Below, in pieces: positions 49,445 through 61,018 of a DNA stretch of 64,000 bases; the stretch's first letter is position 1, and each line of letters begins with the position of its first letter. The stretch lies in assembly GCF_022201045.2 (NCBI RefSeq), contig NC_068558.1, positions 50,323,501 through 50,387,500 on the forward strand. The letters are read 5' to 3'. Below the pieces are notes generated by a model. That model did no database searches, was not told the DNA's origin, and saw only the letters and a program-made list of their open reading frames with translations. Made by a program: the position numbers and the translations under genes. The DNA is from Citrus sinensis. Taxonomy: Eukaryota > Streptophyta > Magnoliopsida > Sapindales > Rutaceae.

Positions 49445-49758
49445 ATTTGATTATTTTTAATGTTATTCTATCTTATGTTAAATAATTTAAAAAATAAACT
49501 TAAATGTTATAATTTATTTTTTAGTCTCTTACATTCCCTAAAATTTGAACCCAAGTGATCAGTCAAATAAGATTACTTAAAAATTATTGGAGCAAGTACT
49601 TAAGGCATTAAATGTTATATACTTAGATAACCACTAATTTAATTATATGAATCATGCTCAGGTTCAAGGCTTTTTGAACTAAAAATAAAGTTGCACAGCA
49701 TCGTTAAGCTCTGATTTTAGTTCAAATTCAAATATTTGTAAAATCTAGAAGTTCGGAC
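49445..49758. other. Short AT-rich spacer between two transposons
   Basis: About 310 bp of AT-rich DNA with nothing recognisable lies between the Harbinger-like and hAT-like elements. Confidence 0.4.
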
Positions 49759-50624
49759 CTAAGAACTAGGGATGGCAATTGTACCCGCAAACCCGCCCAA
49801 ACCCACCCGCCAAAACCCACCCGTTGCGGGCGGGTTTAGTATTATAAATTAAAACCCGCACATAGATGCGGGTGGGTTTGGTATTAACCTTATATCCGGT
49901 AAATACCCGCATGGATATCCACCAAACCCGCAATATTTTTTTCAAATATTTTTAATTTAATTTTAATCTAAAAATGTATAAAGAAAATAATGTCATTAAT
50001 TAAATTACCAAATAGCCAAAGGCTCAAAGTTGTGTATGTGTGTATGTGGCCTATATCCTATTCTAAAGTCATAATCTAAAGAAAACTAAAGGCATTTTCC
50101 TGCGAATTAGTATTTGAAAATATTAATCTTAATTATTATTATAGGCATTGTGTTGGATGGGTGCTTATGGTGGTGAATGAAATGAATATCTTCTCTTGGA
50201 GCTTATTTTAAATGATAATATGAAATGTAATTATTATTTTTAGATACTAGTTTGTGTTTTTTAAATGGATTTGTGTAATTTGTACTTAAATTTGAGAATT
50301 TGTGTTGAATTGATGTGGAAATTTTAATTTTTCATTTACATTATTTAAATATAAAATTGAGTATGTTATATGGAATTTGAGGTTATTATTATAAATTTAT
50401 ATATTAAACATTTGTGATTTTAAATACGGAAAACCGCAAAAAATCCGCCGGATACCATTGCGGGTTTGGTAATTGTTAAAACCCGCTGCGGGTCTGTTTT
50501 TGTAAAAAAATTAAAACCTGCTGCGGGTTGCGGGTGGGTTTGGTAATTTAAATTTTGTGCGGGTTTGGGTTTGGTAATGGCAAACCCGCTGCGGGCGGTG
50601 CCCATTGCCATCCCTACTAAGAAC
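49759..50624. mobile_element. Nonautonomous hAT-like element, 850 bp, perfect 8-bp target duplication
   Basis: The element runs 49767-50616. Its left end TAGGGATGGCAATTGTACCCGC and its right end, reverse-complemented as TAGGGATGGCAATGGGCACC, are inverted repeats. The 8-bp CTAAGAAC is repeated exactly outside both ends (49759-49766 and 50617-50624), diagnostic of hAT insertion. Both subterminal zones are packed with AACCCGC or GCGGGTT words, and the core is AT-rich. There is no transposase. The intact target duplication suggests a fairly young insertion. Confidence 0.9.
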
Positions 50625-52427
50625 CACTATTAATTGAATTATTTCAAATGAAAATTAATTAAATATTTTCATTTTACTAACTTTCAATAAAATAATTAGA
50701 CATATTTTACAGTATAGTAACATTATTTTATGCTAGATCTATAGAAACAGACTTGATCGATTTTTTTTTTAATTTTTACAAATTTCTTTAAAAAAAAAGT
50801 AGAATTTGATTAATTTAATTTTATAAACGGAGGAAAGATAGCACGCGTCGGTGAGCAGCGCGTCGCATTAGATACTTGGATTGATAACGATGACGTATCC
50901 GCTGAAACAGATGCAGTCAGAGGTGTGCCATTTAATATTAATTTAATTTCCAAAAATCTAATTCCAAACAAGAAACAGAAAAAAAAAAAGAAAAAAAAAA
51001 AGGGGGGGTTATCCAAAAGAATAAGCGATTTCTTCTGTTGTAATTTTTGTTTGTTTCTGAATCTGCCATTCACACAAAACCCAGTAAAGCGCTAGCGTTA
51101 GCAGAAGCATCATCACTCACTCAACAGAAGAATAGGTAGATATAAAGATAAACAACTTTATTGGTTTTGAAGACTCTTGAGAAAGACCCAGATTATTATT
51201 ATTGCCATTACCATTGCCATTGCCTTCCGATAAGGACTGGTCTCAAAAAGCGCTTTTTGTAGTTAGTAACAATAATACTTTGCCTTTGCATCTGCCTGCC
51301 TCTTCAGTCTCCACACAAATATGACCTCCTCCCCCTCCTCTTCCTCCTTACACTTGTCAGTCAGCTTGTTTTTCCCACTAAAACTGTTCGACCTTTAAGC
51401 CTCTCCATCCACCCATCCCTTCTCTTCTCTACCTTGTGAGTTGTGACCGGAAACGCGTTCGACCGTTGACTCACTTCACTAATGTGAGTAAATTCTCTAT
51501 CTTTTACTTTCTAAACTTGTTGCCCACTTGGTTTTGGAGAGACCATTTAAAGGAAAAAATAAATAATAAAAATGTTATCTTTGCTGTCTGTTGTTGGGTT
51601 TCTTTGATGTTATCTGTGAGAACTGGGTTTGTGCTATTGTATGGCGTTTACTTGGGTTTTTGTTGCCAAGGAACATGCTTGGTGTTTAAGGCTTTATCAA
51701 TTATCGTGAGTTGGTGAGAGAGTGGACCAGTTTCAACCTTTCTGGTCTTTGTCTTCAAGATTAAGCCTTTTTCCTTGTTTCTTCTAGTTGGTAAGCTGTA
51801 AAATAGCCCTGCATTTTGTCTTTTCTTTTAGGTTCTTGGCTTTAGATTTGAATTCTTTTCCTCTCTTTCTTTGTTAATGTTCAGGGATCTTTTCTTATTT
51901 TCTGTTATCTAATCATGTTTTGCTTCCTTTTCCTTTGGGTTGTTTAGTTCTTTCTTGTTTGGAACTTTGAAGAGGCTTTGAATCTGGGCTTGCTTTCCTT
52001 CTTGATTCTAGCGATTTCACGTATAACTTTGACTGCATTCTTATGGGTACTGTTCTGTTTCTTTGTCAAAGTAATGTGCCTGCTTTGAGCTTTCTTGTCC
52101 GGAGTGGTATCACAATGAGTTTTTTACATGTGTGAACATTGGCGGTGTTGGATCATAATTATTTGTAATGTCATGCATGTCTTGCATGTGACCCTTTTTC
52201 ATGTTGGTTTTAAGAATCTAAGATTCATACCCTCTGTGGTAAGCCTTGTTTTCGTTGGTCACAAATTTGAAGTCCAATAGAATTTTCATTGTTCTGACTT
52301 CTTCAATTTTTGAAGTATTTTTCTTATTTTGAACACTGGAGCCAGTAAAGAAGTACCTTAGTTTTGCAATTAATTGTGTGTGAGTTGATTCAGAGTAATT
52401 TAAGTTTAGGTTTTTCAAAGTAAATGC
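50625..52427 (+). promoter_or_regulatory. Promoter and long leader of the AHL gene
   Basis: AT-rich DNA gives way at about 51060 to CT-rich leader-like sequence. A plausible leader-intron donor is GTGAGT near 51485, with the acceptor shortly before the start codon. An ATG at 52424 lies four bases upstream of the AHL ATG in another frame and opens an overlapping 31-codon uORF. Confidence 0.45.
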
Positions 52428-55400
52428 ATGGATCGAAGGGATGGTCTGGCGTTACCTGGGTCAGCTTCTTTCTATATGCAACGAGGAATGACTGGTTCTG
52501 GGTCGGGAACACAGCCTAGTCTTCATGGATCTCCAGGCATTCATCCACTATCTAATCCAAGTCTACAGTTTCAATCAAATATCGGAGGCTCTACTATTGG
52601 ATCAACATTATCTGTAGACCCTTCAAGTGCAATTTCTCCTCATGGTGTCAATGTTACTGCATCTGCTTCAATGCCACAAAGCGAGCCTGTTAAACGGAAG
52701 AGAGGAAGGCCCCGGAAATATGGGCCTGATGGATCCGTGTCATTGGCATTGTCTCCCTCCGTGTCTACTCATCCAGGGACCATATCACCAACTCAGAAGC
52801 GAGGAAGAGGACGGCCACCAGGAACTGGAAGGAAACAACAAGTATCTTCTCTTGGTAAGAATTCTTGGCATATTTTGTTTCTGCTGAGGTCACACTGACT
52901 GTGATGAATGTAGGACTTATAGCTCGTTAACCTGTTTGAGCCAGATTCTGATTCACCTCAGATAAGGACTGATAAACTAGCAATTAAGCAATCCAGTGAA
53001 GAGGGAAAACAGGTTAATTTGACAATATAAAAGATGCCTTATAATTTTCCCATTGGTCTAGTTAAAGAATATCACAAGCCATTTATAGTTTTGGTAAAGA
53101 TATTATTCTATTTGGTAAAGATAATGCATCAACATTTAAATGACAGAGAATGGATGAAACAAATAATTTGTCTTCTTATTTTTGTCATGTATATTGAATT
53201 TATAACAGTGTACATTTAAGGTATGGTTAAGTTTTAAACTTGCTATTTGTCCCTGATGTTTGAAAGTTCAATATGTTGGGATTCAAATGTATCTGTCTTG
53301 ACTTCGAAAACCTCAGAAGTGAAAAATCATTTGTTGGCAGACAGCTGTTTATGGGAGATTTAGTCAGAAAGGAACAAGAGTGGGTGTCTTTTTTTTTGTG
53401 GGGGGGGGGGGGGGGGGGATTGATGTACTAGTTTTGAGATTGTTTTCTTGCTGGAAAATGCAGGGCATATAAAGTGAAACTTCTTGAACTCGCTAGTTAA
53501 TTGTTTGCTTCTAAAATCTCTGTTAAGAAACAATAATAGCATCCACAAGAACCAAAATTCTCAGGTTTATGACCTTCTTCATCATACTGTATGAAGCCAC
53601 CAGCAAAAATCATATTTATTAGATTTGTTGCTAAAATATATTATCCACGGATGTATACCAAAGCATTATTTTACTGCAATTAAACCTTCACAAGCTTGTT
53701 ATTTGATTTCTTTAGCTACTTAAATTCTAATTATGAGCAGCCCCATCAATGAGAGAATTACTCTGCCTTTTGGAGCAAGGTTGGGTGTTATGTTTGTGCA
53801 TAGGATTATAATTTGTTTCGATGATTTTGCTGATTTTAAATTGTTTTGCTAGGTGAATCGCTCTCTGGTTCAGCTGGGATGGGATTTACTCCACATGTCA
53901 TCACTGTTGCAGTAGGGGAAGTATGTCACTTTTTCTTAATTTCTTACTGTATAATACTGGGAACAAAGACCCTCTTTTGACACGCCTTGGTGGCCAAGAT
54001 ACAGTACCTAGGCTGGATGTCAACAATATGTTTGCTTCTCGATTCTGATCTATTTTCTACTTGCAGAAAACTGATAAAAATACACTTAAATAAACTCCAA
54101 TCAAGAAAGATTAGTATGTGCTCTTGGCCTTGTGTCATTTTGATTTTACTTTTTATTCAGGCTCTATCCTTCCATAGAGACCCAAGGCTTAGAATTTGGA
54201 TGCAATACATAGGAATTGGAAAAATAAAATAACAAGGCCTGGTTTGATGTGCTTTTCGCATCCTTTCACACCTTGTACGAGATGATTATTCTCTGCATTA
54301 TCATTTGGTTCACTGAACTGCCATTTCTTTAATTGAGAAGAGCTTAAATGTGCTTAAAATATTACAGTTCTATTTCTCTTAGTAAAGTTGTTGGAATACT
54401 TTCAAAGATTTTTTTTTTTCCTTGTCTCTAGTTTTTTGAGGCAACGTTTTTCAATCCGTTACTATATCTTTTGGCAGGTTATGTGATTTTTGGAAGAAAT
54501 TACTGTGTCTTGAAACTGCTTAATATTTCATGTAGGACATTGCGATGAAATTATTGTCATTTTCACAACAAGGCCCAAGAGCAATATGTGTCTTGTCGGC
54601 CAATGGTGCCATCTCTACTGCAACTCTTCGTCAGCCGTCATCTTCTGGTGGCTCTGTTACATACGAGGTCTGAGTGCTTGAATTTGTTTTTTCAATTTTT
54701 TTCCTTGCCAGTTTTACCTGCAGATGATGCTTGATAATTTCTGGAGAAGATTGCCTGCTTTTAGTTTAAAAGTAATTGTTCTTTGATATCGGCACTAACA
54801 TTGAGGTGTCTGAACATAAGCTTGGACATTTAGCTTCTCAGGTCTTAAGCTTGCGACTGCAGTATGATATTTGAGTTGAGTCTTTGTGTCTTTGGAGTTA
54901 ACTATTAATGTCCTTAATGTTCATTTACCTCAAATTCAGAATTATTTGATTAAAGAAAATGACAATGATCTTGTTAAGTTTTAACTAATTTGCTTCTGGA
55001 ATCTCTCCAGTGCCCATTTCTGGAAGTATACGGCTGAATGTTGAGATCTTGGTTCATTAGTCCCATGTTAATATTTTTCCTCCCCAACGAGTAACGACTT
55101 GCATAATAGTGCAACCAACACATGAACATACACAGTAGTAATGGTTCTGTTATTCGTATGTTTTTCAAACTTCAACCTCTTTATGAGTGTTAACTTGTTT
55201 TTGTATTTAGATACAACTTGTTTGCTTTGAAGCTTCCATCTTTCACATGATTCATAGAAGAGAAGCTAACCTTATTGGTGCATTCTGATTTCCATAGGGG
55301 CGTTTTGAGATATTGTGCCTTTCGGGCTCTTACCTGCTCAGCGGTAATGGTGGTTCCCGCAGTCGATCTGGTGGTCTGAGTGTCTCCCTTGCTAGTCCGG

Positions 55401-56000
55401 ATGGACGTGTCATCGGTGGAGGAGTTGGGGGAATGCTTATTGCTGCAAACAATGTTCAGGTAACTTTTAGATTGTGTTTGTCTTCGTAATAAGCTTTGCT
55501 TCCCTCTTAAATTTTCCGATTCTTTAAATTAGAACTTTATTTATTTTCATGTTGACACCATTATGTAGATCTACTGCTAGGTTTTCAATGAGATTTTCTA
55601 GGTAAAATTACCATTAAGGGAAAGGTGTTTAAACTATTTCAACTCCTGTGCTTCTTGGTCTGTGGTGGTTAGACATGTCATTTTAATAAATGGGCTATTC
55701 TTGTGAGGTATCGGCGATTGCATCCTCTCCTTCATAGGCTGAGATGAATAATGGATGCTGCAGGTAATTGTGGGGAGTTTCTTGTGGGGAGGTCCAAAGA
55801 TGAAAAATAAGAAGGGGGAAGCTTCAGAAGGCGTTAGAGACTCAGAACATCAGTCGGTCGAAAACCCAGTTACTCCAACTACTGCTCCATCGAGTCAAAA
55901 TCTCACTCCAACCTCTTCAGTAGGTGGCGTATGGGCTGGTTCTCGGCAAATGGATATGATGCGCAATGCTCACGTTGACATTGATTTAATGCGTGGTTGA
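52428..56000 (+). CDS. AT-hook motif nuclear-localised protein (AHL, two hooks)
   Basis: Five exons, 52428-52854, 53853-53920, 54536-54667, 55298-55459 and 55764-56000, give 341 residues. After a Ser/Gly/Pro-rich N-terminus come two AT-hooks: RGRPRKYG at about 92-99, preceded by basic KRK (possible NLS), and RGRGRPPGTG at about 125-134. A PPC/DUF296 domain follows from FTPHVITVAVGED through GRFEILCLSGSYL and GGGVGGMLIAA to VIVGSFLWGG. The C-terminus is Ser/Thr/Pro-rich. AHLs bind AT-rich minor grooves, trimerise through PPC and shape chromatin and transcription. Two hooks plus this PPC place it outside the single-hook AHL clade. Its place beside the bestrophin and SKIP4 genes suggests the AHL9/AHL11 lineage. 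Confidence 0.94.
53400..53418 (+). repeat. G19 homopolymer in AHL intron 1
   Basis: A run of 19 G follows a T-rich stretch. Similar G or C runs occur at 8097-8115 and 3833-3850. The length may be assembly-limited. Confidence 0.9.
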
Positions 56001-56339
56001 CAAGTTTCTTTCGTTAGTTTCAAAAGCAATGTACATATATTTCGTTGTTTCAAGGCCACTCCACTGATTTTCTGAAGTTCGATGACAGAGAAGAACCAGT
56101 TGATTTTGGGTTAACAATTCTCACATAATTCAGTCCAGACAGATAATGCAGCTCTATTGTAGCTTAATGCCAAATTTCGCTTAAATTTGTAGTGCTCATG
56201 ATTTCAACGACCATACATCTTGTGGTTCATGTCCATTCTTGATTCATCAGAACAATGATCAATTTTACTGAGGATAAAATAGATACAGGTTCCATGATGG
56301 CTACAGAATAAATGAGAATGTGAAATACACGATATATAA
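56001..56339 (+). other. 3' UTR of AHL
   Basis: This is probably the AHL 3' UTR and flank, ending where the inverted kiwellin fragment begins. Confidence 0.4.
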
Positions 56340-56820
56340 ACTAAGCAGCAGTCCGTGTAATATTAAGGCCACCCATTGACTAAGAGGGATACCCAGTGCT
56401 TTTCGTTCAACCTTGGAGGCACCAACGCTGTTAGCACAAGGAGGTTGATAACTATGATCTTTATCACATCCCGTTGTTGAGTCGCATTCATCAACAACTG
56501 AAGTGCCATCAGAGTGATGCCAGCTGTCACCTTCTGAGGGGACACCGCCATCTCTGCCTGCTTCAAAGCTGTTGAGAGTCAAGTAGGCTTTGGTATGGCT
56601 GGACACTGGCGGTGAACATTTGTACGTTGTTTAGAGCTTCCCTTTTAGACAACAATCTGAGTCATTCTCTGTGTTGCGTTGCCCAGATGGAGCCCCTTTT
56701 CCTCTTATATTGCCGCTTGGACGACATTTTTGAGCTTCAATGTTTGAAAGAATTTGTTAAAAAGAGAATGGCTACAAGGAGAAGAAAAATTTTCAACCAA
56801 AAACTCTTCGTTCTCTTATC
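56340..56820 (-). pseudogene. Kiwellin pseudogene (copy 1)
   Basis: Read leftward, the fragment begins with a hydrophobic signal-peptide-like stretch (LLLVAILFLTNSF). It continues with CRPSGNIRGKGAPSGQ, ENDSDCC and [19 protein letters not shown], then [21 protein letters not shown]. Compared with the intact copies it has an in-frame stop after KGKL, a changed Cys (GQR for GQC), and lacks about 30 residues in the middle (the [18 protein letters not shown] zone). It is the only cluster member on the minus strand. Confidence 0.88.
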
Positions 56821-57483
56821 ATTAAATGCTTGATGCAGAGCATACTTTAAGTGGATACACATAACCAGTATCAAACCAAATTGCCTAATTTTTGCTATGA
56901 GTTTTCAATCTACTGTAGTCTTTACATGACTTCTTTGACTGGTACCTCCTGAGTACTGGTGCTCTGTTAACGTAACTGCTACGGCCCGATGAATTGCTGA
57001 CAAATTTTGGATCCTAATCTCACCTTTTGTTTTCTTTTCGAGATTGTTTATGGTGAGAACAATCACGGTTATTTGACTGCTAGAGCATACAAGTTCCTAA
57101 AATAATTCTATTGTATCATTGTTCTAGTGTTCTTGTCGTATATATTGACCGAATTATACTTACAGCTATATATGTTGACCATCATTTGTAAATTGTAACA
57201 TAAACCTGAAGGGTATATATCAGTTGTTTCACAGAGGATTTTTGGTCAAGACTTGTTTAATACAAATGAACAAACTTAATTTGTCCCTGTTACTGATTCT
57301 TAGCATTGTTGCATCCTAAAAGGAATAGTCTCATTTTTATAATTTTCAGGTAGTAAAACCTACTTGGCACAAACTGTAATCAAAGCTTTTCTGTACGTAG
57401 GCTGGCATTAGTTTGCCTTCATCATGTCTCTACTCTCTACTCGATGCTTTCCAAATTCCAAAGGCCTCAAAATTGTCGGCTTT
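56821..57483. other. Spacer between kiwellin copies 1 and 2
   Basis: This spacer lies between two divergent kiwellin copies. The right end becomes the promoter of copy 2. No other gene is visible. Confidence 0.4.
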
Positions 57484-57505
57484 GGTCAACATATCCCTAT
57501 AAATA
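57484..57505 (+). promoter_or_regulatory. W-box and TATA box of kiwellin copy 2
   Basis: GGTCAA (W-box core on the minus strand, TTGACC) at 57484-57489 sits directly before a CTATAAATA TATA box at 57497-57505, about 85 bp before the ATG. The block is nearly identical to that of copy 3. Confidence 0.65.
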
Positions 57506-57590
57506 TCGTTTCACTAATTCCAGTTTTTCACTCCAAAATTGACCTACAAACTACAACCAAGAAAAATATATTAAGAGATCCAGGTCGAAG

Positions 57591-58150
57591 ATGACGCGGC
57601 AATTTTGTGCTAGTGCTTTACTTCTTGTATGCATTATTTTTCTAGTTACATTGAGTACTAGTATTAGTGTTGAAGCTGGGACATGCATGGCCAGCAGCAA
57701 GATGAGCGGGAAAAAGCCTCCAACAGGGCAATGCAATCAAGAAAATGACTCAGATTGCTGCAAACAAGGCCTGCTTTACAGCATTTACAAATGCTCGCCC
57801 CAGGTGACAGGACACACAAAGGCAACATTAACACCCAACAGCTAGCTTTGAGAAAAACAGAGATGGCGGCGCCCCGTCTGAGTGTGACAAGCAGTACCAT
57901 TCGGATCATGAATTGGTGGTGGCCTTGTCATCTGGGTGGTACAACAAAGGCAGCAGATGCTTGAACTTTATATATTAGCATCTACGGTAATGGAAATGGT
58001 GTTAAGGCTAAGGTTATTATTGACGAGAGTGACTCCGCAATGGGATGTGATTCTAGTCATGATTATCATCCTCTTTGCCCTAACAATGTTGTTGATGTTT
58101 CAAAAGCTGTGCGGAAAGCCTTGGGAGTCCCTGAAATTGATTTGAGTTGA
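57591..58150 (+). pseudogene. Kiwellin pseudogene (copy 2)
   Basis: The first 84 codons are intact: a signal peptide (MTRQFCASALLLVCIIF), then AGTCMASSKMSGKKPP, CNQENDSDCCKQG and [17 protein letters not shown] stop follows after TPNS, where four extra bases separate AACAGC from TTTGAG. Further disruption occurs around LNF-YIY, although [36 protein letters not shown] and a shortened C-terminus are still readable in shifted frames. One acidic motif reads DESDS where intact copies have DECDS, so a Cys is lost. Because the promoter is preserved, it may still be transcribed as a truncated peptide. Confidence 0.88.
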
Positions 58151-59148
58151 ACCAAATATTTTTCTAGTCTTATGTTTTATCTCTCATTTTTTGTATAGTC
58201 ATTCTTCAGTGCAGGCGCTTTTATTTTTTATTTTTTTATGCAGACATACTTTTAAACAGTAGATTTAAGAAAGTTAATTTTTAATTTTTAAATTATTATT
58301 ACTTTCTCTTAAATTAATTTGCATAACAACATGTAACAACAAAATAATTGTTAAATCCAAAGTTTTTTTTTTTTTTTGCTAGAGATTTCACATCATGTCG
58401 CTATAACAATCATCTTGTTTTTGTACTTGTTGTTTCGGCTTGTCATCACCTGATATTATTAATTAGTTTAATAAGATTTTGCATTAAAATTACAGTTGTT
58501 CTTTATGAGATCTTATGATGATAATTGTTTTGATCCCATCTCCCTCTTTTTACTTAATTAATTGCTTTTGTATGAACAATGAAGTAAGATTCCTTCTTTT
58601 CTTTTTTTGTTTTATATTCATGAGCTTTGTTAGATTAATTCCATTGAATTTATCATCGAGGTAGATGTAAGATTCGAGCTACTTCCCACATATAAATTGA
58701 GTATACTTCACCAATGATCATTCGTCTACATCTATAACATTAAATGGAAAAGCGATATCAATTATAATAAAAAACAAATTTTAGATACAAAATGTAAATT
58801 TCATGGTAAACAGTAATATATATTTGAAGATTCTCATGTATAGATGTTTATACATTTATTTTTAAAATGCAACATCGATGATGTAACTCTTAATTTATAC
58901 AAATTAAGAGTTATTTTAAAAAATATATAATATTATAATAAAACCAGTGGCTCAAGATTTATGATTTTTTTTTTAATCCAGACTAATGAAGAACAACTTG
59001 TCGTAACATGTGAAAAAAGCAACAAATTAGAAAACCTCAAAATTATCACTTCAAATGACGTCTATGTAGCTCTTTGTTGTCGGTATATATTGATTGTAAC
59101 TATTGTTTCTTGAAACTGCCAGAAACTTTGAATTAAATAGTCGGGTTT
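58151..59148. other. Spacer between kiwellin copies 2 and 3
   Basis: This is AT-rich DNA with poly-T runs. No gene or bounded element is recognised. Confidence 0.4.
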
Positions 59149-59170
59149 GGTCAAAATATCCCTATAAATA
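59149..59170 (+). promoter_or_regulatory. W-box and TATA box of kiwellin copy 3
   Basis: GGTCAA at 59149-59154 and TATAAATA at 59163-59170 precede the start codon by about 60-80 bp. The order and spacing match copy 2, supporting a shared inherited promoter. Confidence 0.7.
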
Positions 59171-59230
59171 GCGTGTCACAAACCCAAGTTTGCCACACCA
59201 AAACTAGCAAGCAAGCAAATTATTATAAAC

Positions 59231-59800
59231 ATGAAGAAGCAAGTTTGTGCTAGCAATATTATCCTTGTAATTGTTAGCATTGTTTTTCTGGTAACATATG
59301 GGAGCGTTGAAGCAGGGACATGTAAGCCCAGTGGGAAGATTAGAGGGAAAAAGCCTCCACCAGGACAATGCAACAAAGAAAATAACTCAGATTGCTGCAA
59401 AGAAGGCAAGCTTTACACCATTTACAGATGTTCACCACCAGTGACCGGTCACACAAAGGCAACGTTGACCATCAACAGCTTCGAGAAAAATGGGGAAGGT
59501 GGCGGCCCATCTGAGTGTGACAACAAGTACCATTCAGACGATGACCCGGTTGTGGCATTGTCAACTGGATGGTACAATAAAGGCAGCCGATGCTTGAACT
59601 ATATTAACATTTATGGTAATGGAAAAAGTGTTAAGGCTAAAGTTGTTGATGAGTGTGACTCCACAGTGGGGTGTGATTCTGTTCACGACTATCAACCTCC
59701 CTGCCCTAACAATATTGTTGACGGATCCAAAGCTGTTTGGAAAGCCCTAGGAGTCCCTACATCTCGGGGTGAATTGGATATTCATTGGTCTGATGCTTGA
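59231..59800 (+). CDS. Kiwellin / ripening-related secreted protein (copy 3, intact)
   Basis: A single exon encodes 189 residues. A signal peptide ([20 protein letters not shown]) is followed by [20 protein letters not shown], after which the mature protein starts. Ten Cys in the mature part (GTC, GQC, DCC, RC, EC, RC, EC, GC, PC) fit the disulfide-rich double-psi beta-barrel kiwellin fold. Conserved blocks are [20 protein letters not shown] and HDYQPPC. Kiwellins are apoplastic proteins abundant in ripening fruit, and in maize some bind and inhibit a fungal chorismate mutase effector. A fruit or defence role is inferred from the family. The upstream W-box and TATA element support regulated expression. 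Confidence 0.95.
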   Translation: MKKQVCASNIILVIVSIVFLVTYGSVEAGTCKPSGKIRGKKPPPGQCNKENNSDCCKEGKLYTIYRCSPPVTGHTKATLTINSFEKNGEGGGPSECDNKYHSDDDPVVALSTGWYNKGSRCLNYINIYGNGKSVKAKVVDECDSTVGCDSVHDYQPPCPNNIVDGSKAVWKALGVPTSRGELDIHWSDA

Positions 59801-59854
59801 TGCCTATTTCTCATCAAATATATGTGCTTATGATGGTTATATTTGCTGCTTTTC

Positions 59855-60024
59855 CAGCCCCTCACCATAGCTCGATCGGTTGGCCATAAATGCTTTTTAT
59901 GTCCACAATCGCCCGAGTTTGAGTCCGAATAATAATAAAGAATAAATGTTGGTGTTTAATGGGCGGTGAAGATTCTCATCCTCATCCAAACCCCCTTCTC
60001 TGTTTTTTTTTTTTTTTTTTTTTT
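59855..60024 (+). mobile_element. Probable tRNA-derived SINE
   Basis: Box A-like TAGCTCGATCGGTTGG (59868-59883) and box B-like GAGTTTGAGTCCGA (59915-59928) lie about 45 bp apart in the order of a Pol III promoter. An unrelated body and a run of 22 T (60003-60024) follow. The layout suits a tRNA-headed plant SINE with a T-rich 3' end. I could not find a clear target duplication, so the ends are approximate. Confidence 0.5.
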
Positions 60025-60809
60025 GAAGAAAATTTATACTCATTTATAATCCTCCATGTATTGATAATTGTAATGAGAATTTGTGTTTCTTTTCTTTTTC
60101 TTTCAGATTCATTCTATCCTTTCTTTTTCTGAAGTTGATGCATGCACGCTATAAGGTTTGCTATGAAGTTTTAAGTATTAATGTAATATAAACAGCTTTA
60201 ATCTTTTTTTCAGATAAGTTGTACCCAATATCACAGCATGGATTGGTGTAATTTTCCGAAGAAATTGTGATGATAATAATCTAATGTTGATTTAATTTTG
60301 TGACGGATGATCAAGATTTTCTTTTGATCTAAGTTTCTTCAGAGCAAAATACAAAGTGATTGACAATTAATTAGCAGAGTAGTTAAATCTAACTATTTAA
60401 AGATACATTTTTGAGGTCTTGATAGCTACTTCATTTCAGTTACTCGATTTAATATGTATTGCTTTGCACTGGCAATTAAGTAGGATACCGTCCTTACTAG
60501 GTTTTGATACTGAATTTCGTTAGACACGATTGAATTTAGAAAATGCTGCGGCCATAGGATTCTAAAGGAATATCTTTTTAAGTTGAATTCACCAATGAAA
60601 CCGGTAGAAAATCTTATCTATATGTATATAGATTCCACCTGTTCCTTACAATTTTCCCTGATTCATGTACCTCATTGTGTTAGTGATGTGATATTTTTAA
60701 CGAATGCTATACTTTATTTCACTACTAAGACAACCTCAAAATTATCACTACAAATAAATTTGCACAACACATAAATTATCCTCATTATATAAATTTGCAC
60801 AACACGAGC
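60025..60809. other. Spacer between kiwellin copies 3 and 4
   Basis: This is AT-rich spacer DNA. A short direct repeat containing AAATTTGCACAACAC occurs twice near 60760-60805. No gene is visible. Confidence 0.4.
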
Positions 60810-60981
60810 TTGCTTTAGTTTTCTTTATTTTCTTGTTGTTTGCTTTATTTTTCTTGTAATTTCATTTGGCGTTAAAGCTAAGACTTGCAAGCCCAGTGGC
60901 AAAATATGTGGCAAAAAACCACGTAGAGGAAAACGCAAAAACGATTCAGTGTTGCATTGGAGGCAAATATATTATCCCCCA

Positions 60982-61018
<37 letters not shown>

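Noticed and set aside
57664-57909. Minus-strand frame across kiwellin copy 2
   Set aside because: It is antisense to a recognisable kiwellin sequence.
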